From assembly GCA_016765685.1 (NCBI GenBank), contig JAESPR010000039.1:1-56449 (forward strand): a DNA stretch of 56,449 nt. Direction: 5' to 3'. The number at the start of each line of letters is the position of its first letter. Within the stretch, counting starts at the first letter, position 1. The position numbers were made by a program, and so were the translations under genes. Positions 35,900 to 44,923 of this stretch are shown here, one piece after another. The notes beneath the pieces are model-generated. The model saw nothing but the letters and a program-made list of their open reading frames with translations. It searched no databases and was not told the DNA's origin. Origin of the DNA: Colwellia sp. GTDB lineage: Bacteria; Pseudomonadota; Gammaproteobacteria; Enterobacterales; Alteromonadaceae.

Positions 35900-37045
35900 T
35901 TAGGGCGCCGGACATTCTTTACCGTTTAAGTGTAAACACCAGCCTTTAGGCTCATGCCGAGCGACCTTGTTTTTACTGTGACGAAACCGAGATATTTCGG
36001 TATAAACAAATTTTCTTAATCGGTTTAAACCACCAACAGGCTCTAATTCAGCCACTGTATGCCAAGGGGTAAACGATAAGTTTTCGCAAAAAGCATTTTG
36101 TTCCTCATTGTCAAAATTTTGCTGGGCAATGTTAATGCGTGCCACGGTAATGAAAGGTGAATCAGACGTTTTCCACAACACCCGCGTATCTTCTATTGGC
36201 ATATTTTTCTCTGGGTTTTGTATTTGCACCATAAAGTCAAAACAGGCATCTCCTTGGGCAAGTTGTTTGATCATTTCAGCTCTTAAAAAATTGTTCTGAC
36301 TATCATCAATCGGCAATAAGGTATTTGAATCACAACTCTTCGCGCTGTATTTGATGAAATTATCACTGCCCAAACGATAAGCGGTTAAGCTGTGATATTG
36401 CTCATTGAGTACACTTTTAGGTGGTTTTTTTAATATTTTCATACCCAAAAATAAATCTTTAAAGTGCCATTTAAAAATGTTCCAGTTAAAGTTATTGAAA
36501 AAATATCCAAACTGGCTGCCTTGCGCCTGATATTGAATAAACTCGGTATACTCTTTTACGTTGGGTAAAAAGAAGGTCGGATTATTCAACATGACAAAAT
36601 CTTGCGTCATTTCATCTTGTTCTGCTTTTAATAGTTTTTTGCCGGCAACGCCCATCACTTTTATTGCCATACCGCGAGCATCTTTAACATTATCGTTTTG
36701 CGGTTTATCAAAACCATTAGAAAACCTTAGCCACGCTTGATATTCTTTCGCTTCACTAAACAGTCCTTGCTTAAGGATAGGGTTATTCAGCTCAGGTACT
36801 GAAAATGTGGCTTTCACACAACCATGAGCTTTGGCATGGGCATCACGCCGATAAGGCGCAGGCGCAGTGGCGGCTTGGCTGTGAATAACAATAGCCACCG
36901 CCGAAGATATTGCTGCGCTAATAAAGGTTTTTTCATCTGCAGGCTCATCTATACCATTGTGCAAGGTCGTTTCGCCCGTGTTAGCGTAAACAATGCCTAA
37001 TACCAGTGCGGTAGTGATTGCGCCAACCAATAATTTTACTTTCAT
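35900..37045 (-). CDS. Catalase-related heme protein (y4iL-like)
   Basis: A 381-residue protein of the catalase-like superfamily, about 100 residues shorter than monofunctional catalases. It has an N-terminal hydrophobic segment (about 1-21) that may be a signal or anchor. The distal His is in DAHAKAHGCVKATFSV near residue 74, then DARGMAIKVMGV near 122 and LNNPTFFLPN near 153. The proximal heme Tyr is likely in NRLRKFVYTEISRFRH near 345. Some members of this group act on fatty-acid hydroperoxides (allene-oxide-synthase-like) rather than H2O2. It is last in a four-gene cluster. Confidence 0.87.
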   Translation of the reverse strand: MKVKLLVGAITTALVLGIVYANTGETTLHNGIDEPADEKTFISAAISSAVAIVIHSQAATAPAPYRRDAHAKAHGCVKATFSVPELNNPILKQGLFSEAKEYQAWLRFSNGFDKPQNDNVKDARGMAIKVMGVAGKKLLKAEQDEMTQDFVMLNNPTFFLPNVKEYTEFIQYQAQGSQFGYFFNNFNWNIFKWHFKDLFLGMKILKKPPKSVLNEQYHSLTAYRLGSDNFIKYSAKSCDSNTLLPIDDSQNNFLRAEMIKQLAQGDACFDFMVQIQNPEKNMPIEDTRVLWKTSDSPFITVARINIAQQNFDNEEQNAFCENLSFTPWHTVAELEPVGGLNRLRKFVYTEISRFRHSKNKVARHEPKGWCLHLNGKECPAP

Positions 37046-37088
37046 ATTCGTTTCCTTATGCTCAGCCTTTCAATGGCCGTTTATCTAT

Positions 37089-39392
37089 TTACAACGCGGC
37101 GCAGTTTTGCGCGTTAGCAGGTTTTGTCTCAACAGAGTCTTGATGAATTTTTAAGTATTCAATAATTTCTAAACGCTCGGTAGGTGATAGTTCAGGGCCA
37201 ATCACGCCAAACTGAGGGCCATTGCCTTTTTTATAAGGTACATAACCGGCTCTAAATTCATGACCCATATTTTTATTGCCACTAAGTAAGGTGTTAAATT
37301 TAAAACCAGAGTTAGCTAACGGTTTGGTGACATAACCTAAATGTTGGGTGTCGTACTCACGACGACCGACATAAAAACTTTCATCACGTTCTGTCACGGG
37401 TGATAACAGCTGGTAAATGTTGGGCACCGAACCATTATGTAAAAACGGCGGTGTCGCCCAAATACCGGCTAATGGTCTGGCTTTATAAGCAAGTAGCTGT
37501 TGAGGTAAATCAAGGGCAGCATAACCATCTAAGCAGGCTTGTTTTGCGATCGAAAAGTTATTGTCTTGATAATATTTATCTCGAATAATAATGCCAGTAA
37601 TATTGAGTGCTTCACCGACGGTTAAACTATTGATATTAAGTTGGTTTAGTACTTTATCTATGGCTGTTAATTGGTTTTTTATTAACATGGTTTTGATATC
37701 TAGCTGAATATTACTATCACCTAGTTTTTCAATATCGCTCGCCAAAGTGTCAATAGATGAATAACTGCTTTGCCAACCTGAAAAGCTGGTCTCAAGTTTA
37801 GCGAATGTTACTGCATTGTTTGCTAACCACTGTGTTTTAAAGGTAAAGTCTTGCGAATCAATGTCTTTTTTACCTAAAAGATCAGCAAGCTGCGTTGATT
37901 TTAACGCGACGGTAGCTAATCGCTGCAATTGTCTGACAAACAAAGGCCGCACGGTGTTAATAATTTCTTCATTGCTCAAGCCTGTTTTAGATAAATCAAA
38001 ACGGTTATTGATAAAATTAAAAGCGGCGTTGGCATCGGTACCAATATCATCAATAGTAAAGGTTTTAACCAACCATAATGGCTCTTCTGCCGTTTTTAAT
38101 GGGGCGTCAATTGCCTTAACCATGTCACTGGCAATAAAAGGGCCATGACAACCCGCGCAATGTTTAGTAAACAATTTACTGCCGCGAGCGGCTTTTTCTG
38201 TGTCTATTTCACCAAAAATGCTTTCAGGCCATTTAGGGGCGGTTAACACTTGCAAACTGCTTTCAATTTGATGAATTTTTAACGGCATTACCGAAGAAAT
38301 AAACCGTTGCTCTTTGCTTAACGGACGACCGTAACTGTCAGTGAAATTAATGTGGGCGCCAACGCCTAATGCTTCACCCATATTTCGTGCCATGGGCTGT
38401 TTAACGGATGCACCGTATTGCACCCAATCAAATTTCCAGATATTCCACACAGGAGGATAACTTACCGGTCCCGTAGCAACATGATAGTTTTTGTCGGCTA
38501 AGTTATCACCAAACACGGTATTGCCGATGCGGGTTAGGGCATCGGTGCGACCAAAACCTTCTTCCAGTGGGTATAATCCCTTACTGACATCGTTATAACC
38601 TTGTTTGAGAAAATTCATCAATACCGTGCCAAATTTGTCTTTGAGCACGGCTTTGGCATGGTCATTATAATCTGTGTGTAAAACATTTTTAGCAAAACGC
38701 TCAAACTTAAACGGATTTCCATACGTGCTGACCATAGCGGCAATCATAGTTGGTACAAAATGGCCTATTTTCATGGTAGTGAAAGCGTGCATAGCTTGAC
38801 CGCCGTCAATGCGTATACCAAAACGTTTGCCGTCTTTAGTTAAATTTAATTGGCCGCTATGACAAGCCGCGCACGTTATATCAAGTAGTTTTGCGTTACG
38901 GGCTTGATTATAATGTTGGGTAAAGCCCACGGGTAATTGAAAAGGATTATCGGCACTTTTTTTGTCATCAACAATAAAACCATAAGCACGTAGATGATCA
39001 GGGTCGCTAAACTTCTCTTGCCCCCAAGGCATTTCTAACTGGGCAAACCAATCATATTCCATGTCTTTTAGCGTCGTGCCTTGCGGAGTGTAATAATACA
39101 ATTGACGATTGGCTGAGTCAGCACTTTTCCCCCAACCTTGATCAAGATAAACCGTTTGATCTACTTTTTCATAAACAGGAATTTGCGTCGCGGGGTAATG
39201 TACCAGTGCAAACATGATAATAACACCAAGTACTGCTATTGAAATAACACTTAGCACAATAACTTTGAGCAGCTTTACTACCGTTAATTTTCTAAGCCAA
39301 TGATAAAAATCGACTACAAAAGCTAAGGTCACTAGATAAAATAAGGCATTTTTTAGTGTTGACAATAAACGAGCAAAGAATTTTTTTAACAT
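37089..39392 (-). CDS. Membrane-anchored di-heme cytochrome c (RoxA/cytochrome c peroxidase-like)
   Basis: A 767-residue protein with one N-terminal helix (about 42-64) and two heme c motifs: CAACHSGQ near residue 175 and CAGCHG near 417. Conserved blocks such as EEGFGRTDALTRIGNTVFG and PVWNIWKFDWVQYGASVKQP place it with the large di-heme proteins loosely related to bacterial cytochrome c peroxidase and the rubber oxygenase RoxA. Those enzymes are periplasmic and use heme for peroxide or O2 chemistry. It starts 3 bp after the SMP-30 gene. The exact reaction is not known. Confidence 0.85.
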   Translation of the reverse strand: MLKKFFARLLSTLKNALFYLVTLAFVVDFYHWLRKLTVVKLLKVIVLSVISIAVLGVIIMFALVHYPATQIPVYEKVDQTVYLDQGWGKSADSANRQLYYYTPQGTTLKDMEYDWFAQLEMPWGQEKFSDPDHLRAYGFIVDDKKSADNPFQLPVGFTQHYNQARNAKLLDITCAACHSGQLNLTKDGKRFGIRIDGGQAMHAFTTMKIGHFVPTMIAAMVSTYGNPFKFERFAKNVLHTDYNDHAKAVLKDKFGTVLMNFLKQGYNDVSKGLYPLEEGFGRTDALTRIGNTVFGDNLADKNYHVATGPVSYPPVWNIWKFDWVQYGASVKQPMARNMGEALGVGAHINFTDSYGRPLSKEQRFISSVMPLKIHQIESSLQVLTAPKWPESIFGEIDTEKAARGSKLFTKHCAGCHGPFIASDMVKAIDAPLKTAEEPLWLVKTFTIDDIGTDANAAFNFINNRFDLSKTGLSNEEIINTVRPLFVRQLQRLATVALKSTQLADLLGKKDIDSQDFTFKTQWLANNAVTFAKLETSFSGWQSSYSSIDTLASDIEKLGDSNIQLDIKTMLIKNQLTAIDKVLNQLNINSLTVGEALNITGIIIRDKYYQDNNFSIAKQACLDGYAALDLPQQLLAYKARPLAGIWATPPFLHNGSVPNIYQLLSPVTERDESFYVGRREYDTQHLGYVTKPLANSGFKFNTLLSGNKNMGHEFRAGYVPYKKGNGPQFGVIGPELSPTERLEIIEYLKIHQDSVETKPANAQNCAAL

Positions 39393-39395
39393 GAT

Positions 39396-40439
39396 TTATC
39401 CATTATAAGCTAACGTTAATCCGGCAATTTTCATTTGCACTTTCACCAAAGCGCCACTGGCACCTAAAGTTATATAGGCGGTTTTGTTATCTTTACCACC
39501 AAAACAAATATTGGATGGTAACGGCGCAAAAAAGTCATCGCTGAGTTTTATTTCAATAAATTCTAATAATTCACCTTGAGGTGATACCACGCTAATGCCG
39601 CCATTGGTGCGTGGGTTATTGCCCTCAGGCAACATGGTGGCAATATAAAGGTTGCCTTCAACATCGACAGCCATTGAGTCAAGAATTTCTTGCCCCGGCA
39701 AACTCATCAGTAAATAAGTACCATCAATACTAGCTGGGTTTGGTTTTATCACCCCAGGCGCTGATAGCTCCCAATAAAGAATACGGCGAGTATAGGTTTC
39801 AACTGTGTATAAACGTGTTCCATCGGGCGATAACGCAATGCCATTGGGCGCATTAAGTGGAAAGACCATTTGTTTGATTGATTTACCGTCAGCACTGGCA
39901 TAATAAATACCGGTAATATCACGGGCAAGCTCGGTGCTTTTACCCCAATCGCTGATCCACATGCCGCCAGTTTCATCAAACACTAAATCATCAGGGCCAC
40001 GTAATTGAAACGCAGGGTCAAGTGTTTGTTCTTGCCATTGACCGTTGCTCATATTTAAGCGCCTACCTTGATTACAATGGGTATAGAGCGTTTCAACGTG
40101 ACCCGTTTGCAAGTTAACCTTGTCTATGCTGCCACCAGTATAACTGGCAGGCATATTACCGGTGATCCATAATGTTTGTTTGGGCAACGGCACTGGTAAC
40201 CAGTCAAAACCGCCACTATTACAGAGATAAATATGACCATCAGGGCCAATAGCTGCACCATTGGGGCCGCCGTTAATTTTGGCAATTACTGTTGTGCTGC
40301 CATCACTATGAACTCGGGTGAGTTGCTCGGCTTTTATTTCAACTAAAATCACGGAGCCATCTTTCATATAAACAGGCCCTTCAGGGTAGGCAAGTTTATC
40401 GGTAATTAACTCGAACGGTGAACATTTGAAACTGGTCAT
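39396..40439 (-). CDS. SMP-30/gluconolactonase-like beta-propeller hydrolase
   Basis: A 347-residue six-bladed propeller of the SMP-30/gluconolactonase/strictosidine-synthase-like group. The expected metal ligands are visible: Glu in KLAYPEGPVYMKDGS near residue 20, Asn in NGGPNGAAIGPDGHIYL near 60, Asn in PLNAPNGIALSPDG near 199, and Asp in ILDSMAVDVEGNLY near 257. It lacks a signal peptide, so it would be cytoplasmic unless exported otherwise. The natural substrate could be a lactone or ester. It lies between the patatin-like and di-heme cytochrome genes, with a 3-bp gap to the latter. Confidence 0.88.
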   Translation of the reverse strand: MTSFKCSPFELITDKLAYPEGPVYMKDGSVILVEIKAEQLTRVHSDGSTTVIAKINGGPNGAAIGPDGHIYLCNSGGFDWLPVPLPKQTLWITGNMPASYTGGSIDKVNLQTGHVETLYTHCNQGRRLNMSNGQWQEQTLDPAFQLRGPDDLVFDETGGMWISDWGKSTELARDITGIYYASADGKSIKQMVFPLNAPNGIALSPDGTRLYTVETYTRRILYWELSAPGVIKPNPASIDGTYLLMSLPGQEILDSMAVDVEGNLYIATMLPEGNNPRTNGGISVVSPQGELLEFIEIKLSDDFFAPLPSNICFGGKDNKTAYITLGASGALVKVQMKIAGLTLAYNG

Positions 40440-40512
40440 AAAGACTCCATTTTTATTTTTTTTTGTTTGTTAGCGTTTAGTTTAATTATGCTTTTTATAT
40501 TTAATTCATACT

Positions 40513-42555
40513 TTATTTAGCATGCGGACAAGCGGTTGCCATGACATTAAGCTCTGTTTTTAGTAATCGGTGGCTGATTTGAAAACCCAATTCGCGATAG
40601 GCTTCAAACTGAGATTCATCAAAAAATTGATCGGTGGTGCTTTGATGAGGAAAACTTTTGTTTTGCCGTTGATAGGCATAAATGTCTTCGCTCAAGCCGT
40701 TTAGCAAACAAGGTTTAATATAAATGAGTACTGCTTTGCTGCCATCACTATAGGTTATTTCGCCTTTAACCCAAGCAGTAGATGAATACTTGTTAGCATC
40801 AGGCACTAACGGCTGCACGTCGATAGTTAATTTAGCACCAAAATCGACACGTACTAATTCGGTAACACGGCCTAAATCTTTGAATAAATATTGAGGATCG
40901 GCACCGGCATCGAAAGCAAAAATAAGTTTGCATTGTCGCCTGACTAATTCATAAATACCTAAGTTCTCAAAATGTCCGCCATCAGACAGGTGTACATAAT
41001 GGTGAGTTTCACTTAAACCGCGTCCGAACATGTCGCGAAACATATAGATGTACCACAAGGGTTTGTTGAATATAGGCTTGTTGAAAATAGGGCGTTTAGG
41101 TGGAGTAGCATTAGGGTTGTTTAACCAGCAACCTAGGCGTAAATTGAGTATTGCCATCAAGAAATTTAACGCTTTCGATCGGGCAAGTCGGGTGTTCGTT
41201 GCTACCGCTGCACCTGAAATAGCGCAAGCAGTCGCTAGATCCATACTGCCGTGCATGTAGTCTTTTGTATTGTGGTAACCCGTACTAGCCGAGCCGCAAT
41301 ATAAAGGTGACAAGGTAAAACTATCACAACCTCTATTACGATATTTTGTTTGGTTCGAACCCCATAACTCAATATTACAGTTGATCAATTGATAGGGCAT
41401 ATCTGTTGGCACTAATTTAGACAGTTGACAATGTTGTGCTGCTTGCCAACTAGCAATGTCTAACGACTGACAATGATCATTGTCAGGAATTTTATAGGGC
41501 ATAAAAGCATCTCTAAGCCGATTACGGTAATAACCGTGCATAGAAACTAAATTGATTTTACATTTTAGCGCTAAAATAACCGACAAAAATAACCAAGGAT
41601 AAAAAGACCAAGGTATCTGCTGCCACTGTTGAAGGCTATCGTAACAAACAACGAAAACGCCGACACTGGCAAGGATCAAACCAATACTAATCGCTAAGCT
41701 GGTGAGTAAAGTTGAGCTAGATTTATTCTGACTTTGTCTTGCGCCTAACCATGAAATAACAATACCCACGAAAGATAAACTAATACTTGCGTGCACTAAC
41801 CATTGTGAGAATTTTTCAAAATATTGATGATACCAAGGGATAAAACCGAAAATAACCAATAATATGCCCCAAGAAAACAAGGCGCTTACACAGCTGCGTA
41901 ATTGTTCAGTGAGGCGACTACCGTTAGATGGGCTAAAACCGGTGCTTAATGCAGTGATGAGCATAAAAACAAAACTCAAAATAAGCAGCAACCAACCAGA
42001 GCCCTCAATAAAGTCAAAGCCTGAAAGGTTTTTGCTACTAGCAAGTAATTCTGGCAACAGCGGAATGTTTAATTTTAAGCTGAACAATAACAGCAGAAAA
42101 ACGGGAATAACAATTAACAAATTGATTAAGGTGCCTGTTAGCATCGCGGTCAGTAAAGAAACATTGTTAATACCTTTGCCCGGCGTTAAAAAATTGCTGT
42201 GGGCTCTTAACCAAGACAGCACCGAGCCGCCAACTTTACTGTGATCTTCTCTATCGGTACCAAAGGGAAATTGTTTGGCAAAACGTGATTTGAACCAAGT
42301 GAGTGAACTAGCAATATAACCACCGCCTGATACGGTGGATAAATAATCAAAGCGGTTAAGTTGTTTATGTTTTGCTAAGGCTTGCAAAGCACCTAAACAA
42401 AAAGTTGCTGAACGTATACCGCCACCAGAAAGGGCGATACCACAAGTATCTTTTTGTTCGATGTTGTTAAGGTTAGCTTGCTTTCGGCGTTTTTTTAACC
42501 AAGAAAACTCATTTTGTGCAATGGTTTCATTATATTGCTTTTGGTAATTATCCAT
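40513..42555 (-). CDS. Patatin-like phospholipase with transmembrane segments
   Basis: A 680-residue protein with a split patatin-type lipase domain. The N-terminal oxyanion motif is ALSGGGIRSATFCLGALQAL near residue 42. The nucleophile Ser is in YLSTVSGGGYIASS near 82, and the catalytic Asp in LSDGGHFENLGIYELVRRQC near 550. Between them are seven or more hydrophobic segments (about 135-340), so the lipase halves sit on a membrane core. It likely releases fatty acids from membrane lipids. It is the first gene of the four-gene minus-strand cluster, 73 bp before the SMP-30 gene. Confidence 0.86.
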   Translation of the reverse strand: MDNYQKQYNETIAQNEFSWLKKRRKQANLNNIEQKDTCGIALSGGGIRSATFCLGALQALAKHKQLNRFDYLSTVSGGGYIASSLTWFKSRFAKQFPFGTDREDHSKVGGSVLSWLRAHSNFLTPGKGINNVSLLTAMLTGTLINLLIVIPVFLLLLFSLKLNIPLLPELLASSKNLSGFDFIEGSGWLLLILSFVFMLITALSTGFSPSNGSRLTEQLRSCVSALFSWGILLVIFGFIPWYHQYFEKFSQWLVHASISLSFVGIVISWLGARQSQNKSSSTLLTSLAISIGLILASVGVFVVCYDSLQQWQQIPWSFYPWLFLSVILALKCKINLVSMHGYYRNRLRDAFMPYKIPDNDHCQSLDIASWQAAQHCQLSKLVPTDMPYQLINCNIELWGSNQTKYRNRGCDSFTLSPLYCGSASTGYHNTKDYMHGSMDLATACAISGAAVATNTRLARSKALNFLMAILNLRLGCWLNNPNATPPKRPIFNKPIFNKPLWYIYMFRDMFGRGLSETHHYVHLSDGGHFENLGIYELVRRQCKLIFAFDAGADPQYLFKDLGRVTELVRVDFGAKLTIDVQPLVPDANKYSSTAWVKGEITYSDGSKAVLIYIKPCLLNGLSEDIYAYQRQNKSFPHQSTTDQFFDESQFEAYRELGFQISHRLLKTELNVMATACPHAK

Positions 42556-42699
42556 AATAGCGCACTTTGTTATTATTGGTAGATAACCAAAATATCATTA
42601 TAATGAGCTGAATTCTATCGTTTTTTAGGCTGTTTTCTATTCTAATAACATAGCGAGTCAGATTTAAAGATTGAAAGGCAGTATTTCAACTTTATTACA

Positions 42700-43749
42700 T
42701 TAAAGCCTTTCTTTGACTGCGCTAGCTAATAAAGACAAAATTTCTTCGCTAACGTTTAAATCAATACACGCATCGGTAATACTTTGTCCGTAAATAAGCG
42801 GACTGTCGGCTTTTATGGGCTGATTACCGGCCTCAATAAAACTTTCAATCATCACACCAAAAATGCTCTGTTCACCTTGGTTGATCTGCGCGGCAATAGA
42901 ACGGGCAACATCAATTTGTTTGTTATGATCTTTATAACTATTACCGTGGCTGCAATCTACCATAATACTTTGTTGTAGGTCTGCTTTTGCTAGTTTCTCA
43001 CAAGTGTCTTTAATATCAACTTGATGATAATTTGGCACTTTACCACCGCGTAAAATCACATGAGCAAAGGGGTTGCCATGGGTGCGATAAATACACATTT
43101 GCCCGCTTTTATCAGGCGAATATAATACATGAGGCACACTGGCGGCTTTAATCGCATCAAGGGCAATTTTGACATTACCGTCAGTACCATTTTTAAAACC
43201 GACCGGACACGAAAGGGCGGAAGCTAATTCTCTGTGTACTTGGCTTTCTGTGGTACGTGCGCCAATAGCGCCCCAGCTGATCAAATCAGAAATATACTGA
43301 CCGGTAACCATATCTAAAAACTCAGTGCCGGCAGGCAAACCCATGTCGTTAATATCGACTAATAACTGCCGAGCAAGGTTTAAACCTTTGGCCACATGAA
43401 ATGATTTATCTAAATCTGGATCGCTAATTAAACCCTTCCAACCCACAGTAGTACGGGGTTTTTCGAAATAAACACGCATAACGATAAGTAACTCGTTACG
43501 GTGTTTGTCACGCAATTTTTTAAGCTGCTTAGCATAATCTATAGCCGCAACGGTATCGTGAATAGAGCAAGGGCCAATCACCACTAATAAGCGTTTATCT
43601 TTTCCACTTATAATAGCTTCAATTTCTTGTCGGCTTTGCATGATAAAGTCAGCAGTGCTTTTATTAAGCGGTATCTGCTTGGCTAATTGAGCCGGAGACA
43701 CTAAGTTTTCAATTAAACTTGTGCGGAGTTCATCGGTTTTAATAGTCAT
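42700..43749 (-). CDS. 3-deoxy-7-phosphoheptulonate synthase, class I
   Basis: The first enzyme of the shikimate pathway, joining PEP and erythrose-4-phosphate. I place the start at 43749 (MTIKTDELRTSLIENLVSPA, 349 residues, close to E. coli AroF/G/H of 350) because upstream codons in the 43806 frame do not match the family. Motifs: VVIGPCSIHD near 65, RVYFEKPRTTVGWKG near 95, GARTTESQVHRELAS near 165, VDCSHGNS near 268. Which aromatic acid inhibits it cannot be told safely. E. coli aroH lies next to ppsR-ppsA in the same order. Confidence 0.93.
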   Translation of the reverse strand: MTIKTDELRTSLIENLVSPAQLAKQIPLNKSTADFIMQSRQEIEAIISGKDKRLLVVIGPCSIHDTVAAIDYAKQLKKLRDKHRNELLIVMRVYFEKPRTTVGWKGLISDPDLDKSFHVAKGLNLARQLLVDINDMGLPAGTEFLDMVTGQYISDLISWGAIGARTTESQVHRELASALSCPVGFKNGTDGNVKIALDAIKAASVPHVLYSPDKSGQMCIYRTHGNPFAHVILRGGKVPNYHQVDIKDTCEKLAKADLQQSIMVDCSHGNSYKDHNKQIDVARSIAAQINQGEQSIFGVMIESFIEAGNQPIKADSPLIYGQSITDACIDLNVSEEILSLLASAVKERL

Positions 43750-43899
43750 GGAATTACTGTGTTTTTCATATAGCGTACGCCACGGTAACCGTAGCAATGC
43801 ATACAATGTAAATTATTGCGCTAACATAGCTAAATTACCGCAAAATGTGAACTGTTTTACCGATAAATATAAGGATTAGTTGATATAAATTAGTGCTAA

Positions 43900-44709
43900 T
43901 TAGTATTTATATCTTTGCAGGCCGGTTTCATTGAGTATTTTTGCGGCAATTTCTTCCACGGAAAACTTAGTGGTATTAATAAAAGGAATTTTTTCTTTTT
44001 TATAGAGTTTTTCAACTTCTCTTACTTCCATACGACACTGTCTTGGCGAAGCATATTTTGAGTTTGACATTCTACCTTCACGAATATCTATTAATCGTTG
44101 GGCATCAATGGTTAAACCAAACAGTTTCTTTTTATGCGCTTTTAAAAAAGCCGGCAGTTTTAGCTCATCCATATCATCATCGGTAAAAGGGTAGTTGGCC
44201 GCTTTAATGCCATATTGCAGCGCTAAATACAGAGAACTGGGTGTTTTGCCCGAACGAGAAACGCCCACTAAAATCACATCGGCATCTTCATAATTAGTTA
44301 CTATTGAACCGTCATCATTAGCTAAAGCATAATTAACCGCTTCAATACGATAATCATAACTATTTTCATGAATGCTATGGGTTCTGTGGGCGATAGGTTT
44401 GGCTTTCATATTTAGTTGTTGTTCAAGCGGTGCAACAAAATGCTCTAAAAAATTATAAATAACCCCATCGCAGCTATCAATTATGGCGCGAATATCGTTA
44501 TTAACAAAAGTATGAAAAACCAGCGCTGGTTCACCTGAACGGGCAGAAGCTTTATTTATTTTTTCTTTGGCATCTTGTGCTTTTTCAATGGTTTCAACAA
44601 AAGAAATGGTTTGGTGTTCAAACTCGGTAGGGAATAAAGACAGTAACGCATGGCCGAAAACCTCTGAAGTGATGGCGGTACCATCAGAAATATAAAAAGC
44701 AGTGCGCAT
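43900..44709 (-). CDS. ppsR: PEP synthase regulatory protein (kinase/phosphorylase)
   Basis: A 269-residue DUF299 protein that phosphorylates and dephosphorylates PEP synthase on a Thr next to the catalytic His, using ADP and Pi respectively. The P-loop-like motif is [18 protein letters not shown] near residue 146. The N-terminal [20 protein letters not shown] and the [14 protein letters not shown] block near 200 are typical. It is divergent from ppsA across a 214-bp intergenic region. Length is normal. Confidence 0.95.
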   Translation of the reverse strand: MRTAFYISDGTAITSEVFGHALLSLFPTEFEHQTISFVETIEKAQDAKEKINKASARSGEPALVFHTFVNNDIRAIIDSCDGVIYNFLEHFVAPLEQQLNMKAKPIAHRTHSIHENSYDYRIEAVNYALANDDGSIVTNYEDADVILVGVSRSGKTPSSLYLALQYGIKAANYPFTDDDMDELKLPAFLKAHKKKLFGLTIDAQRLIDIREGRMSNSKYASPRQCRMEVREVEKLYKKEKIPFINTTKFSVEEIAAKILNETGLQRYKY

Positions 44710-44923
44710 GTAAAATCCTTATTCCTTATAAAAAAGAGTTGAGAAAGTTAATTGGTGATTAAAATGAAAACTTCTAAGTTATATTACATTTTAACTTTTC
44801 GATTTAATAGTTGGCAGTGTAGAATGTCTCGGGCTATAAATATAGAACTACAAATAAATAAAGATATTTATTATTTCAAACAAACAGATTTAATCTTTAA
44901 CTGACTCTTATTGGAGAATTGTT

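Noticed and set aside
42673..42711. GAAAGGC/GCCTTTC pair near the end of the DAHP synthase gene as terminator
   Set aside because: The 25-nt loop is large, and one arm lies in coding sequence without a proper T-run.
43750..43806. Longer N-terminus for the DAHP synthase
   Set aside because: The extra residues do not match the family; the ATG at 43749 gives 349 residues, the normal length.
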